A stretch of 64,000 nucleotides of DNA from Pseudonocardia sp. HH130630-07 (GTDB taxonomy: Bacteria > Actinomycetota > Actinomycetes > Mycobacteriales > Pseudonocardiaceae). Within the stretch, counting starts at the first letter, position 1. Every line of letters begins with the position of its first letter. The stretch spans positions 248,001 to 312,000 of the forward strand of contig NZ_CP013854.1 in the NCBI RefSeq assembly GCF_001698125.1, written 5' to 3'. Shown in pieces: positions 8,098 through 17,886 of the stretch. A program made the position numbers and the translations under genes. Under the pieces are notes generated by a model that was not told where the DNA came from, did no database searches, and was given only the letters and a program-made list of their open reading frames with translations.

Positions 8098-8349
8098 GTG
8101 AAGCCCGGAATCCATCCCCCGTACGGCCCGGTCGTCTACCGGGACGCCTCGACCGGGGACCAGTTCCTGACCCGGTCGACCGAGACCTCGTCCGAGACCG
8201 TCGAGTGGACCGACGGCCGCACCTACCCGCTGATCAAGGTCGACATGACCTCGGCGTCGCACCCGTTCTGGACCGGCAACAGCCGGGTGCTCGACGCCGC
8301 GGGCCAGGTCGAGAAGTTCCGCAGGCGGTTCGGCGAGCGGCAGCGCTGA
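8098..8349 (+). CDS. rpmE2: type B 50S ribosomal protein L31 (zinc-free)
   Basis: The 83-residue protein begins [20 protein letters not shown] and contains the type B signature [23 protein letters not shown] and a VEKFRRRFG end. It lacks the Cys residues of the zinc-binding form. Under zinc shortage such paralogues replace the zinc form on the ribosome and free its metal. The GTG start has an AGGAGGAAG ribosome site 5 nt upstream. The upstream promoter carries a likely Zur site. The zinc-containing L31 would lie elsewhere in the genome. Confidence 0.95.
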   Translation: MKPGIHPPYGPVVYRDASTGDQFLTRSTETSSETVEWTDGRTYPLIKVDMTSASHPFWTGNSRVLDAAGQVEKFRRRFGERQR

Positions 8350-8377
8350 GCCCGGGGCGCGGCGTAGCGTCGGTGCG

Positions 8378-8665
8378 GTGCGCCGACGCCGTCGCGAACC
8401 GGTGCAGGTCGTCACCGACCTGCGCGAACCGCTCGCGGTCGAGCACGGCAGGCGGATCCGGATCCGGCTGGTCGCGATGGTCGTCTGGATCATCGGCTGG
8501 GTCGTCTCCGGGCTGTTCTGGCGGGACGGCTGGCTGGCCACGGCGATCCTGCTGACCAGCGGCCCCGGCGTCTGGATCCTGTGGTGGCTGTTCGTGCCGC
8601 GCCGCACCGCCGGGCGGCGGCGCCCCGTCGACGGTCGCCCGCCACGGTCGCTGCCGCCGGCCTGA
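8378..8665 (+). CDS. small two-helix membrane protein
   Basis: The 95-residue basic protein begins MRRRRREPVQVV. It has two hydrophobic helices, LVAMVVWIIGWVVSGLFW and WLATAILLTSGPGVWILWWL, and a basic tail. TAGCGT 7 nt before the GTG suggests a leaderless transcript. The family resembles short actinobacterial membrane proteins of unknown function. It follows rpmE2 by 28 bp and could be read through from it, which would place it under zinc control. No function is proposed. Confidence 0.6.
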   Translation: MRRRRREPVQVVTDLREPLAVEHGRRIRIRLVAMVVWIIGWVVSGLFWRDGWLATAILLTSGPGVWILWWLFVPRRTAGRRRPVDGRPPRSLPPA

Positions 8666-8760
8666 CCCCGATCCGACCGCGGACGGACGGGCGGCCACGG
8701 ATCTCCGCGACCGCCCGTCCCGGTGTCCCGGCGTCGTCGCTGCCGGGTGGTCGTCGGGGG

Positions 8761-10089
8761 TCAGCCGGCGCGGCTGACCCCCACCATCTCCTCGCGCGGG
8801 ACGACCTTCGTCCGCTCCCGGCCGCGCTCCTCGCCGAGGCCGCGCTCGTGCTTGTCGAGGGCGAGCCAGCCGTCCCAGGTCGTGAACGCGACGCCGCGGG
8901 CGTCGAGCACCGAGGGCACGGCCCCGGGGTCGCGCTGCGAGGCCCGGGGCAGGTCCGGCGCGTCGGCCAGCAGGCTCCCGACGGTCTCCAGCGCGCACCC
9001 CTTCGTGTGCCCGATCAGGCCGACCGGGCCACGCTTGATCCAGCCGACGGCGTACACGCCGGGCATCCCGTCGACCCGGCCCGCCCGGTGCGGGACGACC
9101 CCGCGGGCCGCGTCGAACGGCAGCTCGGCCAGCTCGGATCCGGTGTAGCCGACGGCCCGGTACACCGCGCCGACCGGGTACTCGGTGAACACGCCGGTGC
9201 CGCGGACGTTCCCGTCGCCGGTGTACTCGGTGCGCTCGACCCGCAGCCCCTCGACGCGGTCGGTGCCCAGCACCCGGTCCGGCCGGGCGAAGAAGTGCAG
9301 GTGGACCCGGCGCGGGTCGCCGCGACGGTCACGCAGCGCCCAGTCCTGCATGATCTTGACGACCATCTGGACGTGCTTGGTGGCGCGGATCTGCTCCATC
9401 GAGCCGTCGTCGAACTCGACGTCCTCCGGGTCGACGATCACCTCGAGACCCGGCACGTGGTCGAGCTCGCGCAGCTCCATCGGGCTGAACTTCGCCTGGG
9501 CGAGCCCGCGCCGGGCGAACACGTGCACGTCGGTGGCGGGGTTCACGGCCAGACCGGCATGCACCGAGTCGGGGATCTCGGTGCTGCTCATGTCCTCGGC
9601 GGACTTCGCGAGCACCCGCGCGACGTCGAGCGCGACGTTGCCGGCGCCGATCACGGCGACCGACGACGCGTCGAGCGCCCACTCGCGGCCGACGTCGGGG
9701 TGACCGTCGTACCACCGCACGAACTCGGCGGCGCCGTGGCTGCCGGGCAGGTCGATGCCCGGGACCTCCAGGTCCCGGTCCCGCTCGCAGCCGGTCGCGA
9801 CGATCACGCCGTCGTAGTGCTCGCGCAGGTCCGCAAGGGTGATGTCGGTGCCGTAGTGAACGTTGCCGAACAACCGCACGGCCGGGTTGTCGAGCACCCG
9901 GTGCAGGGCGTGCACGATCTGCTTGATCCGCGGGTGGTCCGGCGCCACTCCGTAGCGCACCAGCCCGAACGGGGCGGGGAGCTTCTCGAACAGGTCGACG
10001 GCGACGTCGGCGTCGGACTTGAGCAGGGTGTCGGCGGCGTAGATCCCGGCCGGTCCGGCACCCACCACCGCCACGCGCAGCGCAGTCAT
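8761..10089 (-). CDS. fprA: ferredoxin/adrenodoxin-type NADP+ reductase
   Basis: The 442-residue flavoprotein has an FAD loop VVGAGPAGIYAAD at the start, FGLVRYGVAPDHP after it, an NADP(H) loop VIGAGNVALDVARVL near residue 165, and the closing VGWIKRGPVGLIGHTKGC. This is the full length of the FprA/adrenodoxin reductase family, which passes electrons between NADPH and ferredoxins that feed P450s or desaturases. An iron-box palindrome lies 36 bp upstream, so the gene is probably repressed by an IdeR/DmdR-type regulator when iron is plentiful. A P450 gene lies 1.1 kb away across the metallophosphoesterase; a functional link is possible but unproven. Confidence 0.93.
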   Translation of the reverse strand: MTALRVAVVGAGPAGIYAADTLLKSDADVAVDLFEKLPAPFGLVRYGVAPDHPRIKQIVHALHRVLDNPAVRLFGNVHYGTDITLADLREHYDGVIVATGCERDRDLEVPGIDLPGSHGAAEFVRWYDGHPDVGREWALDASSVAVIGAGNVALDVARVLAKSAEDMSSTEIPDSVHAGLAVNPATDVHVFARRGLAQAKFSPMELRELDHVPGLEVIVDPEDVEFDDGSMEQIRATKHVQMVVKIMQDWALRDRRGDPRRVHLHFFARPDRVLGTDRVEGLRVERTEYTGDGNVRGTGVFTEYPVGAVYRAVGYTGSELAELPFDAARGVVPHRAGRVDGMPGVYAVGWIKRGPVGLIGHTKGCALETVGSLLADAPDLPRASQRDPGAVPSVLDARGVAFTTWDGWLALDKHERGLGEERGRERTKVVPREEMVGVSRAG

Positions 10090-10124
10090 CGTTCTCCTCG
10101 GGTCGACGACCCCCGAGGCTATAT

Positions 10125-10144
10125 GAAGGTAAGCCTTACCTTAG
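10125..10144 (-). promoter_or_regulatory. iron box (IdeR/DmdR-type operator)
   Basis: On the minus strand the sequence reads CTAAGGTAAGGCTTACCTTC. Aligned by eye with the IdeR/DtxR consensus TTAGGTTAGGCTAACCTAA it matches at 14 of 19 positions and keeps dyad symmetry. It lies 36-55 bp upstream of the fprA ATG, where a promoter is expected. Confidence 0.72.
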
Positions 10145-10146
10145 TG

Positions 10147-11028
10147 TTAGCTCCCTAACACCGTGCGCGGCAACTCGTCCGGGAAGTGGGAGCCGAGCCG
10201 TTCGGAGTGCCGTCGCCACTCGCGCGGGTAGCCCAGCGACACCTCGACGAACGGGACCTCGTTGACCACGACGGTGCGGGGGATGTGCAGGTGACCGTGC
10301 ACGACGGCGCGGGCCCGGTAGCGGAGGTGCCAGTCCGCGGTGGCCGTCGTCCCGCACCAGAGCGCGAACTCCGGGTACCAGAGCACGTCGCACGGCGTGC
10401 GGACGAGCGGCCAGTGGTTCACCAGCACCGTCGGCAGCGCCGGGTCGATCGCGTCGAGCCGGGCCCTCGTCGTCGCCACCCGGTCCGCGCTCCAGGCCGG
10501 CCGGCTCGGGTACGGGTCGGGGTGCAGCAGGTACTCGTCGGTGCACACCACCCCGGCGGCGTGCGCGGCGGCCAGTCCCTCCTCGGGCGTCGAGGTCCCG
10601 GCGGGCAGGAACGAGTAGTCGTAGGGCACGAACAGCGGAGCGACCACCACCGGGCCACCCGCGCCCTCCCACACCGGGTAGTCGTCCTCCGGGGTCCGCA
10701 CGTCGATCTCGCGGCAGCGCCGGACGAGCTCGTCGTAGCGGGCGACCCCGGCCAGCTGTTCACGGCTGTCGGGGTCCTCGGCCCTGGCGTTCTTCGCCCT
10801 GGTCCAGAGCTCGTGGTTGCCGGGCACCCACAGCACGACCGCGAACCGGGACCGCAGCGCGGCGAGCGTGGTGATCACGCTGTCGATCCGCTCGTCGACG
10901 TCGCCGGCGACGATCAGCCAGTCGCCCGGGTGGCCCAGCACCAGCGCGTCGGCGATCTCACGGTTCTCGGCGTGACGCACGTGCAGGTCGCTGACCGCGA
11001 GCAGGCGCGGGCCGTCGGGGGCGGACAC
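10147..11028 (-). CDS. calcineurin-like metallophosphoesterase
   Basis: All metal-binding motifs are in order: DLHV (D-x-H), GDVDE (G-D-x-x-[DE]), GNHE, a His in VLVNHWP, and GHLH near the end. Such enzymes hydrolyse phosphomonoesters, diesters or nucleotides with a two-metal centre. The GTG at 11028 is preferred because TACTAC lies 7 nt upstream, fitting a leaderless start; a GTG at 11061 would add 11 residues before the first strand. The stop codon sits in a small inverted repeat (GTGTTAG/CTAACAC) next to the fprA iron box. The substrate is unknown. Confidence 0.88.
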   Translation of the reverse strand: MSAPDGPRLLAVSDLHVRHAENREIADALVLGHPGDWLIVAGDVDERIDSVITTLAALRSRFAVVLWVPGNHELWTRAKNARAEDPDSREQLAGVARYDELVRRCREIDVRTPEDDYPVWEGAGGPVVVAPLFVPYDYSFLPAGTSTPEEGLAAAHAAGVVCTDEYLLHPDPYPSRPAWSADRVATTRARLDAIDPALPTVLVNHWPLVRTPCDVLWYPEFALWCGTTATADWHLRYRARAVVHGHLHIPRTVVVNEVPFVEVSLGYPREWRRHSERLGSHFPDELPRTVLGS

Positions 11029-11082
11029 CTCACCAGTAGTACCCGCCCGCCGGACGGGCACCGCCCCAGGGATGGCCGAAAG

Positions 11083-11122
11083 TTGGTTACCGGCGGTAGG
11101 TTACCCGGAGTAGGTTCGGGGG
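11083..11122 (+). repeat. 14-bp direct repeats upstream of P450
   Basis: GGTTACC at 11085 and 11099 and GGTTCGG at 11113 recur with an exact 14-bp period, each but the first preceded by TA. They fill the 118-bp gap between the metallophosphoesterase and P450 genes and end 25 bp before the P450 start. They may be iterated regulator sites. Confidence 0.5.
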
Positions 11123-11146
11123 CGGACGACGACGCGGGAGGTCGAC

Positions 11147-12487
11147 ATGGCGGGGACACGCGGCGCACGGCGCTGGATCCGGTGGATGCTGCGGCACGGC
11201 GCCGTACGGCGGGAGGTGTCCCGGCAGTCGAGGAAGGGCGACCTCGGCGCGCAGCTGATCGTGCACCCGGACGCGGTGCGCGACCCCTACCCCGCCTACG
11301 AGGAGATCCGGGCGCAGGGCCGGCTGGTCCGGTCCTCGCTCAGCCACACCACGGTGGACCACGAGATCGCGACCGCGGTGCTGCGCAGCCCCGACTTCTG
11401 CGTCGGGATGCGGATGCCGGAGAACGCCCCCGGTCTGCTCACCGCGCTGCTCAGGGCGGGCGGGAGCTGGCCGCTCGGGCCCGCCGAGCCCCCGTCGCTG
11501 CTCTCGATCGACCCGCCGGACCACAACCGGATCCGCAAGCTGGTCACCCGCTCGTTCAGCGCGAAGGCCATCTCCCGGCTGCGCACGCGCACGGAGGAGG
11601 TCGCGGCGGCGCTGCTCGACGAGATGGAGACCAGGACCGGCGGCGACCGGCGGGCCGACGTCATCGCCGACTACGCCGCGCTGCTCCCGGCGACGGTGAT
11701 CGCCGAGATGCTGGGCGCACCGGTCGGGATGCGCGAGCAGTTCCTGCAGTGGGGCGAGGGCGGCGCGTACTCGCTGGACATGGGGCTGCCCTACTCGACG
11801 TTCCGGCGCTCGGAGTCCGACATCGACGCGATGGCGGACTGGATGTCCGGGCACTTCGAGCACCTGCGCGCGCACCCGAACGACAGCATCCTGTCCTCGC
11901 TGGTGCACGCCTACGACTCCGAGGAGGGCCGGCTCACCCACGACGAACTGCTCTCGCTCGCCCTGCTCCTGCTCGCCGCCGGCTTCGAGACCACGGTCAA
12001 CCTCATCGGCAACGGCACCAAGCTGCTGCTGGCCCACCCGGAGCAGCTCGACCGGCTGCAGAGCGAGCCGGCGCTGTGGCCGAACGCCGTCGACGAGGTC
12101 CTGCGGTTCGACTCCCCCGTGCAGCGCACCGGGCGGATGGCCGCACGCGACACCGAGGTGTGCGGGTACCGCGTCCCGCGCGGCGCGCTGGTGCTCACCC
12201 ATCTCGGCGGCGCCAACCGCGATCCCGCGGTGTTCCCCGAGCCCGACCGGTTCGACGTCGGCCGCGACGGCGCGGACCGCCACGTCGCGTTCAGCCAGGG
12301 CATCCACTACTGCCTCGGCGCCGCGCTGGCCCGGATGGAGGGCGAGGTCGGCCTCCGCGCGCTGTTCGACCGGTATCCCGGGCTGCGCTCGGACGGGCCC
12401 GCCGAGCTGCGTGGCACCCGGGTGCTGCGCGGCTACCGGCGGCTGCCGGTCCGGCTCGGCGACGCCCGCGTCCCCGCCACCGCCTGA
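11147..12487 (+). CDS. cytochrome P450
   Basis: The 446-residue protein has the class I bacterial P450 motifs: PPDHNRIRKLVTRSFS (C-helix), AGFETT in the oxygen-activating I-helix (usual form AGxDT, with Glu here for Asp), EVLR (E-x-x-R), and the haem loop FSQGIHYCLGAALAR with the Cys ligand. A basic N-terminal extension of about 35 residues precedes the fold. ATG 11147 has GGGAGG upstream. It would need a ferredoxin and reductase; FprA is nearby but in another unit. The substrate class cannot be read from sequence; the family resembles CYP107-like hydroxylases. Confidence 0.93.
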   Translation: MAGTRGARRWIRWMLRHGAVRREVSRQSRKGDLGAQLIVHPDAVRDPYPAYEEIRAQGRLVRSSLSHTTVDHEIATAVLRSPDFCVGMRMPENAPGLLTALLRAGGSWPLGPAEPPSLLSIDPPDHNRIRKLVTRSFSAKAISRLRTRTEEVAAALLDEMETRTGGDRRADVIADYAALLPATVIAEMLGAPVGMREQFLQWGEGGAYSLDMGLPYSTFRRSESDIDAMADWMSGHFEHLRAHPNDSILSSLVHAYDSEEGRLTHDELLSLALLLLAAGFETTVNLIGNGTKLLLAHPEQLDRLQSEPALWPNAVDEVLRFDSPVQRTGRMAARDTEVCGYRVPRGALVLTHLGGANRDPAVFPEPDRFDVGRDGADRHVAFSQGIHYCLGAALARMEGEVGLRALFDRYPGLRSDGPAELRGTRVLRGYRRLPVRLGDARVPATA

Positions 12488-12496
12488 GGCCGGCCC

Positions 12497-12979
12497 TCAG
12501 CCGCGGGTCGAGGAGCTGGTGACGGTCGTCGTCACCAGGCTGATGATCGACGTACCGATCACCAGGTGGATGACCGCGGTGGCGATCCGCACGGTCATCG
12601 GGTCGGTGGAGAACGCCAGCGGGTAGACCGTGGCGACGGCGGTGAGCAGCCCGGCGATCCAGCCGAAGTAGGCCATCGGACTGGGCACCGCCAGCAGCAG
12701 GAGCCAGGCCAGCCCGGTCGCGGCGAGTGCGGCCAGCGCGGCGACGATCGCCAGCTGGACCGCACCGTCCCAGCCGCCGACGGTGTCCGGACGGATCGGC
12801 GCGAGGTACGGGATCTGCAGCAGCACCCGCACGATGAGGAAGCCGACCAGCGCGATCAGCGCGGCGATCACGGCGGTGGCGACACCGCCGGCCCACAGCC
12901 GGCTCGCCTGCACCGTCGAGCCGCGTGCGGGCCGGGCGCTGCGGCCCAGCTCCCGGGTCCGGTCGTCGGCCTCGGACAT
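12497..12979 (-). CDS. four-helix membrane protein (DUF6069-like)
   Basis: The protein is about 160 residues from the ATG at 12979 (MSEADDRTRELG). It has a basic N-terminus and four hydrophobic helices: VATAVIAALIALVGFLIV, AVQLAIVAALAALAATGLAW, PMAYFGWIAGLLTAVATVY and VIHLVIGTSIISLVTTTV. The spacing and the conserved FSTDPMT segment between helices 3 and 4 fit DUF6069-type proteins of unknown function. It converges on the P450 gene with a 9-bp gap. No function is proposed. Confidence 0.65.
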   Translation of the reverse strand: MSEADDRTRELGRSARPARGSTVQASRLWAGGVATAVIAALIALVGFLIVRVLLQIPYLAPIRPDTVGGWDGAVQLAIVAALAALAATGLAWLLLLAVPSPMAYFGWIAGLLTAVATVYPLAFSTDPMTVRIATAVIHLVIGTSIISLVTTTVTSSSTRG

Positions 12980-13265
12980 CGTCGGATCCCCCGTTCTCGC
13001 CGCCGTCACGGGCGGCACCGCACCGTGCCCCACCGGCACGCAGCGGTGATCACCCGGTGTACCCGGGACGCTACGCCACGCGCGTCCACCACGGGAACCG
13101 GCCGCGCCGGAGAAGTCCACCGCACGGGTGGTCCGTCCGGTCCGGTGTCATAGCAGGTCAGACCATCCGGCGTGCAGGACACGACCGGGTGGTGCAGGAT
13201 CCGGCGCGGAGCGCCCGTCGTCACGTCCGGCGAGCGGGCGGCGACCATCGGTCAGGAGGCCTTCC

Positions 13266-13739
13266 GTGAGCGACACCATCACCGTGACCCGCAGCGTGGA
13301 CGCGACGCCGTCGCAGATGTTCGCGCTGCTGTCCGACCCGGGGCGGCACCAGGAGATCGACGGTTCGTCGATGCTGCGTGGGGTCGAGGGGGCCGGCACG
13401 GTCTCGGGCGTCGGCGACACGTTCGTCATGAACATGGCGAACGACCTGCTCGGCGACTACAAGATCAACAACACCATCACCGCCTACGAGCCGGACCGGG
13501 TCATCGGCTGGGCGCCGAACCTGCACCCGATCGACGGGTACACCGACAAGCTCGGCGAGACCCGGGTCGAGGGCCACTCCTACACCTGGCACCTGGAGCC
13601 CGAGGGCTCCGGCACCCGGGTCACCCAGGTCTACGACTGGAGTGCGGTGACCGACCAGGGCTTCCGCGGGCTGCTGCCGCTGCTGACCGAGGAGCAGCTG
13701 GCCGACTCCATCGAGAAGGCCGGGCGCGCGGCGTCCTGA
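13266..13739 (+). CDS. SRPBCC/START-like polyketide cyclase family protein
   Basis: The roughly 157-residue protein begins SDTITVTRSVDATPSQMFALL, the usual first strand and helix of the SRPBCC fold. The conserved hydrophobic cavity follows with GWAPNLHP, HSYTWHLEPEGSGTRVTQVYDW and a final helix. Members bind small lipids, polyketides or cofactors, or catalyse their cyclisation. The GTG at 13266 has GGAGG 7-8 nt upstream. The 286-bp region before it holds no other gene. It is a single gene ended by a shared terminator. The ligand is unknown. Confidence 0.82.
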   Translation: MSDTITVTRSVDATPSQMFALLSDPGRHQEIDGSSMLRGVEGAGTVSGVGDTFVMNMANDLLGDYKINNTITAYEPDRVIGWAPNLHPIDGYTDKLGETRVEGHSYTWHLEPEGSGTRVTQVYDWSAVTDQGFRGLLPLLTEEQLADSIEKAGRAAS

Positions 13740-13744
13740 TCCCC

Positions 13745-13771
13745 GGCGGCCCCCGCGCGCCGGGGGCCGCC
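13745..13771. terminator. bidirectional terminator
   Basis: Perfect 11-bp stem GGCGGCCCCCG/CGGGGGCCGCC with a 5-nt loop between the convergent SRPBCC and DUF3037 genes, 5 and 6 nt from their stops. Confidence 0.75.
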
Positions 13772-13777
13772 CGCGGC

Positions 13778-14215
13778 TCAGCGCGGCGCCGGTGGCAGGA
13801 CCAGCCGGGTCAGCAGCCGGTCGGCCTCGGAGCGCGGGTCCGCCGTCAGCCCGGTGTGCACCGGACCGGGGCGGACGACCGTGCTCCGCGCGGTGGTGAG
13901 CCGCCGGAACCGCCGGCCGATGTCCTCCCCCGCCCCCGGACCGCGGGCCGCCAGCGCCCCGGTCGCGTGCCGGTCCGAGCGCGGCGGCTCCGGCACGCCC
14001 GCGACGGCCGCGATCGTGGCGAGCGCGTCGTCGACCGCGTCGGCGTCGCAGTGCGGGTCGAGCGCGGCGAGCCGGGCCCGGTCGAGGTGCACCCGGACGG
14101 CGAGGACGTCGAGCCGCCGGCAGTGCAGCAGCACACCGGCGTTGACGCACTCGCCGCGGTCGATCCGCGGGACCACCTGCAGCAGCGCGTACTCGTAGAC
14201 CACCCGCCCGCTCAC
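13778..14215 (-). CDS. DUF3037 protein paired with HipA-like kinase
   Basis: The 145-residue protein has the DUF3037 signature: YEYALLQVVPRIDRGECVNAGVLL, then a Cys-Arg-Arg segment with LDVLAVRVHLD, and a C-terminal TGLTADPRSEADRLLTRLV. Its GTG start overlaps the stop of the HipA-like gene (GTGA), so the two are translationally coupled. In many genomes DUF3037 genes are neighbours of HipA-like kinase genes, but the role is not established. It could be a partner, inhibitor or substrate of the kinase. The length is near the usual family size and no key segment looks missing. Confidence 0.82.
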   Translation of the reverse strand: MSGRVVYEYALLQVVPRIDRGECVNAGVLLHCRRLDVLAVRVHLDRARLAALDPHCDADAVDDALATIAAVAGVPEPPRSDRHATGALAARGPGAGEDIGRRFRRLTTARSTVVRPGPVHTGLTADPRSEADRLLTRLVLPPAPR

Positions 14216-15087
14216 CGGCCTGCACCGCCGATCCGCAGCCAGGACGGGTGCCGCGGGGCCCGCTGCACCGGGCGTTCGCGCCCGGCCGCGACCTGCTCCC
14301 GGACCGCGGGCAGCCACTCCGGGCGCCGGCGCACCCGCTCCAGCAGCGCCGCGACGTAGGCGTCCCGGGCGGCGGCGGGCGAGTCCAGGCCGGGGCCGCG
14401 TCCGGCCGTCAGCCAGGCGTCGGGGACCAGGGCCAGCACCCCGGCGAGCAGGTCGGCGGTGACCAGCGGGGCCAGCAGCTCGTCGGCGGCGTCGAGGTCC
14501 GGGCGGGCGCCGAGCAGGACGTGGTCGCCCGCGTCGAACGGGCGGGTCCCGAAACGCTCCGCCGCGGCCCAGTCGTGGGCGAACGTGAGCGTCGCGCCGT
14601 GGTCGATCAGGTACGGGCTCCGGTGCCAGAGCAGCATGTTCGCGTTCCGCCAGGACCGGTCGACGTTGCCCACCAGCGCGTCGAACCAGAGCACCCGTCC
14701 GGCGAACTCCGGGCCGACGTCGAACGCGAGCGGATCGAGGTCGAGCGCCCCCGGGAGGAAGTCCACGGCCAGGTTCAGCCCGGCCGAGGCGGCGAGCAGC
14801 TCCTGCACCTCCTGGTCCGGCTCGGTGCGGGCGAGCGCCGGGTCGACGTCGATCGTCGCGAGCTCGGGGACCGGCAGTCCGAGCCCCCTGGCCAGCTCCC
14901 CGGCGACGATCTCGTTCGCGAGCACCGCGGGACCCTGGCCGGCGCCGGTGAACTTGACCGCGTAGCTGCCGAGGTCGTCGGCCTCCATCAGGCCGGGCAG
15001 TGAACCGCCCTCGCGCAGCGGGGTCACGTAGCGGATGGCGGTGACGTGGCGCAGCGCGCGCCCGTCCCACCCCGGTGGGGACGACAC
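14212..15087 (-). CDS. HipA-like Ser/Thr kinase family protein
   Basis: The 291-residue protein keeps the minimal kinase core seen in HipA-like proteins: a nucleotide-binding Lys in GSYAVKFTGAGQG, a catalytic segment FDALVGNVDRSWRNANMLLW (Asp...Asn-x-Asp-Arg...Asn), and LIDHGATLTF for the metal site. It lacks the N-terminal domain of E. coli HipA and has no HipB-like antitoxin beside it. The coupled partner is DUF3037. HipA phosphorylates glutamyl-tRNA synthetase in E. coli; the target here is unknown. A hairpin upstream (15129-15160) separates it from DoxX. Confidence 0.85.
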   Translation of the reverse strand: MSSPPGWDGRALRHVTAIRYVTPLREGGSLPGLMEADDLGSYAVKFTGAGQGPAVLANEIVAGELARGLGLPVPELATIDVDPALARTEPDQEVQELLAASAGLNLAVDFLPGALDLDPLAFDVGPEFAGRVLWFDALVGNVDRSWRNANMLLWHRSPYLIDHGATLTFAHDWAAAERFGTRPFDAGDHVLLGARPDLDAADELLAPLVTADLLAGVLALVPDAWLTAGRGPGLDSPAAARDAYVAALLERVRRRPEWLPAVREQVAAGRERPVQRAPRHPSWLRIGGAGR

Positions 15088-15128
15088 CCGGGGAGGTTAT
15101 CCGGGCGGTCCGGCGGCCGGGACGCGGA

Positions 15129-15160
15129 CGGCCCGCACCCGGGGTACCGGGTGCGGGCCG
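15129..15160 (-). terminator. terminator after doxX-like gene
   Basis: Perfect 14-bp stem CGGCCCGCACCCGG/CCGGGTGCGGGCCG with a 4-nt loop, 23 nt past the DoxX stop and before the HipA-like start. Confidence 0.75.
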
Positions 15161-15182
15161 TGGTCGCGCGACCGCCCGTGGG

Positions 15183-15650
15183 TCAGACCGAGATCGTCTG
15201 CCGCGGGATCGACTGGGTCTGCTCCATCCGGCGCTCGGCGCCCCGGGCCAGCACGGCGTCCACGCTGAAGCGGCCCGGCCCGGCGGCCATGAACGCGAGC
15301 AGCCCACAGATGATCACACCGACCAGCGCCCAGCCGTTGTCCGCCATGAACAGGCCGTTCTGGCCGTGCACGAAGAAGATGGCCCCGGCCATGACGAAGG
15401 TCATCAGACCGGCCGGCACGACCATGCGCAGGCCGAGCAGCAGCGACGTCGACGCCACCACCTCGACGACGATCGTGAACGACGCGGCCGCGATCGCCAG
15501 CGGGATGCCGAAGCCGGCGAACACCGCCGCGGTGTCGAACAGTCCCGCGTCGATCTTCTTCCAGGCGTGCATGATCAGGATGTAGGCGAGCAGGATGCGG
15601 CCGGCGAGCAGCACGACGTCCCGCGGGGTTCCGGTCAGGGAGCGGTACAC
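15183..15650 (-). CDS. DoxX family membrane protein
   Basis: The roughly 155-residue protein has four hydrophobic helices in the DoxX pattern: a first helix with VVLLAGRILLAYILIMHAW, then IDAGLFDTAAVFAGFGIPL, a second and third helix rich in small residues (LLLGLRMVVPAGLMTFVMAG) and a last helix before a polar tail ending RQTISV. DoxX-type proteins occur with redox and detoxification systems, but their activity is uncertain. The GTG at 15650 is chosen for the well-placed GGAGGAA ribosome site. The gene is monocistronic, ended by the hairpin at 15129-15160. Confidence 0.8.
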   Translation of the reverse strand: MYRSLTGTPRDVVLLAGRILLAYILIMHAWKKIDAGLFDTAAVFAGFGIPLAIAAASFTIVVEVVASTSLLLGLRMVVPAGLMTFVMAGAIFFVHGQNGLFMADNGWALVGVIICGLLAFMAAGPGRFSVDAVLARGAERRMEQTQSIPRQTISV

Positions 15651-16154
15651 GGTGGTTCCTCCGTCACGAGCATGATCACTTCGGGTGAGCCCCTCACCAC
15701 GCAATGCACATGACCCTAGGAGCACCAGGCCGTTCCTCCACCCGGTTCAGCGACTCTGAGCGATAAGATGACTCCACGCCGCGATGAGAGTCGCTCGGCT
15801 CACACCGGACCGTGTCCCTGTCGCGTCCGCGCGCCACGACCGGCCCGTCTCGCGGCACGACCGGGCGAGCGGTCCGCCCCGCGACGCGTCCGCCCAGCTC
15901 ATCGACACGTTCCGTGGCGGAACGTCGACACCGGACACCCGACCGGAGCAGCCGTCCCGGGTAATGGGACAGCACGTCACGGAACGTCTCCCGGGACGGG
16001 CTGTCCAACGGTCGCGACACACCGTTCGTCCCGTGCGCCGCCGGACGCGACGAACGGTTCCCCCGTGCGGCGCAGCCGCCCGGCGGCCGTCCCTCCGGCC
16101 CGGACGCGGGCGACGGGACACGATGTCGCATGACGCCGGGCGCCGTACTGCGGA
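15651..16154. other. intergenic region upstream of pgi, with inverted repeats
   Basis: About 500 bp lie between doxX (minus) and pgi (plus). No open frame here looks coding. An interrupted inverted repeat AGCCGTCCCGGG (15950-15961) / CCCGGGACGGGCT (15990-16002) sits 150-200 bp before pgi, and the motifs GGAACGTC and CGTCCC recur in the same stretch. It may hold the pgi promoter or an operator, but no clear hexamers can be assigned. Confidence 0.4.
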
Positions 16155-17843
<1,689 letters not shown>

Positions 17844-17886
17844 GCACGCCCCGGCGTCCGCGGGCACGGCCGGGCACACTGGTCCG

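Noticed and set aside
15694..16131. A 145-codon minus-strand frame in the doxX-pgi gap
   Set aside because: Arg-rich, no conserved motif, no ribosome site; treated as intergenic.
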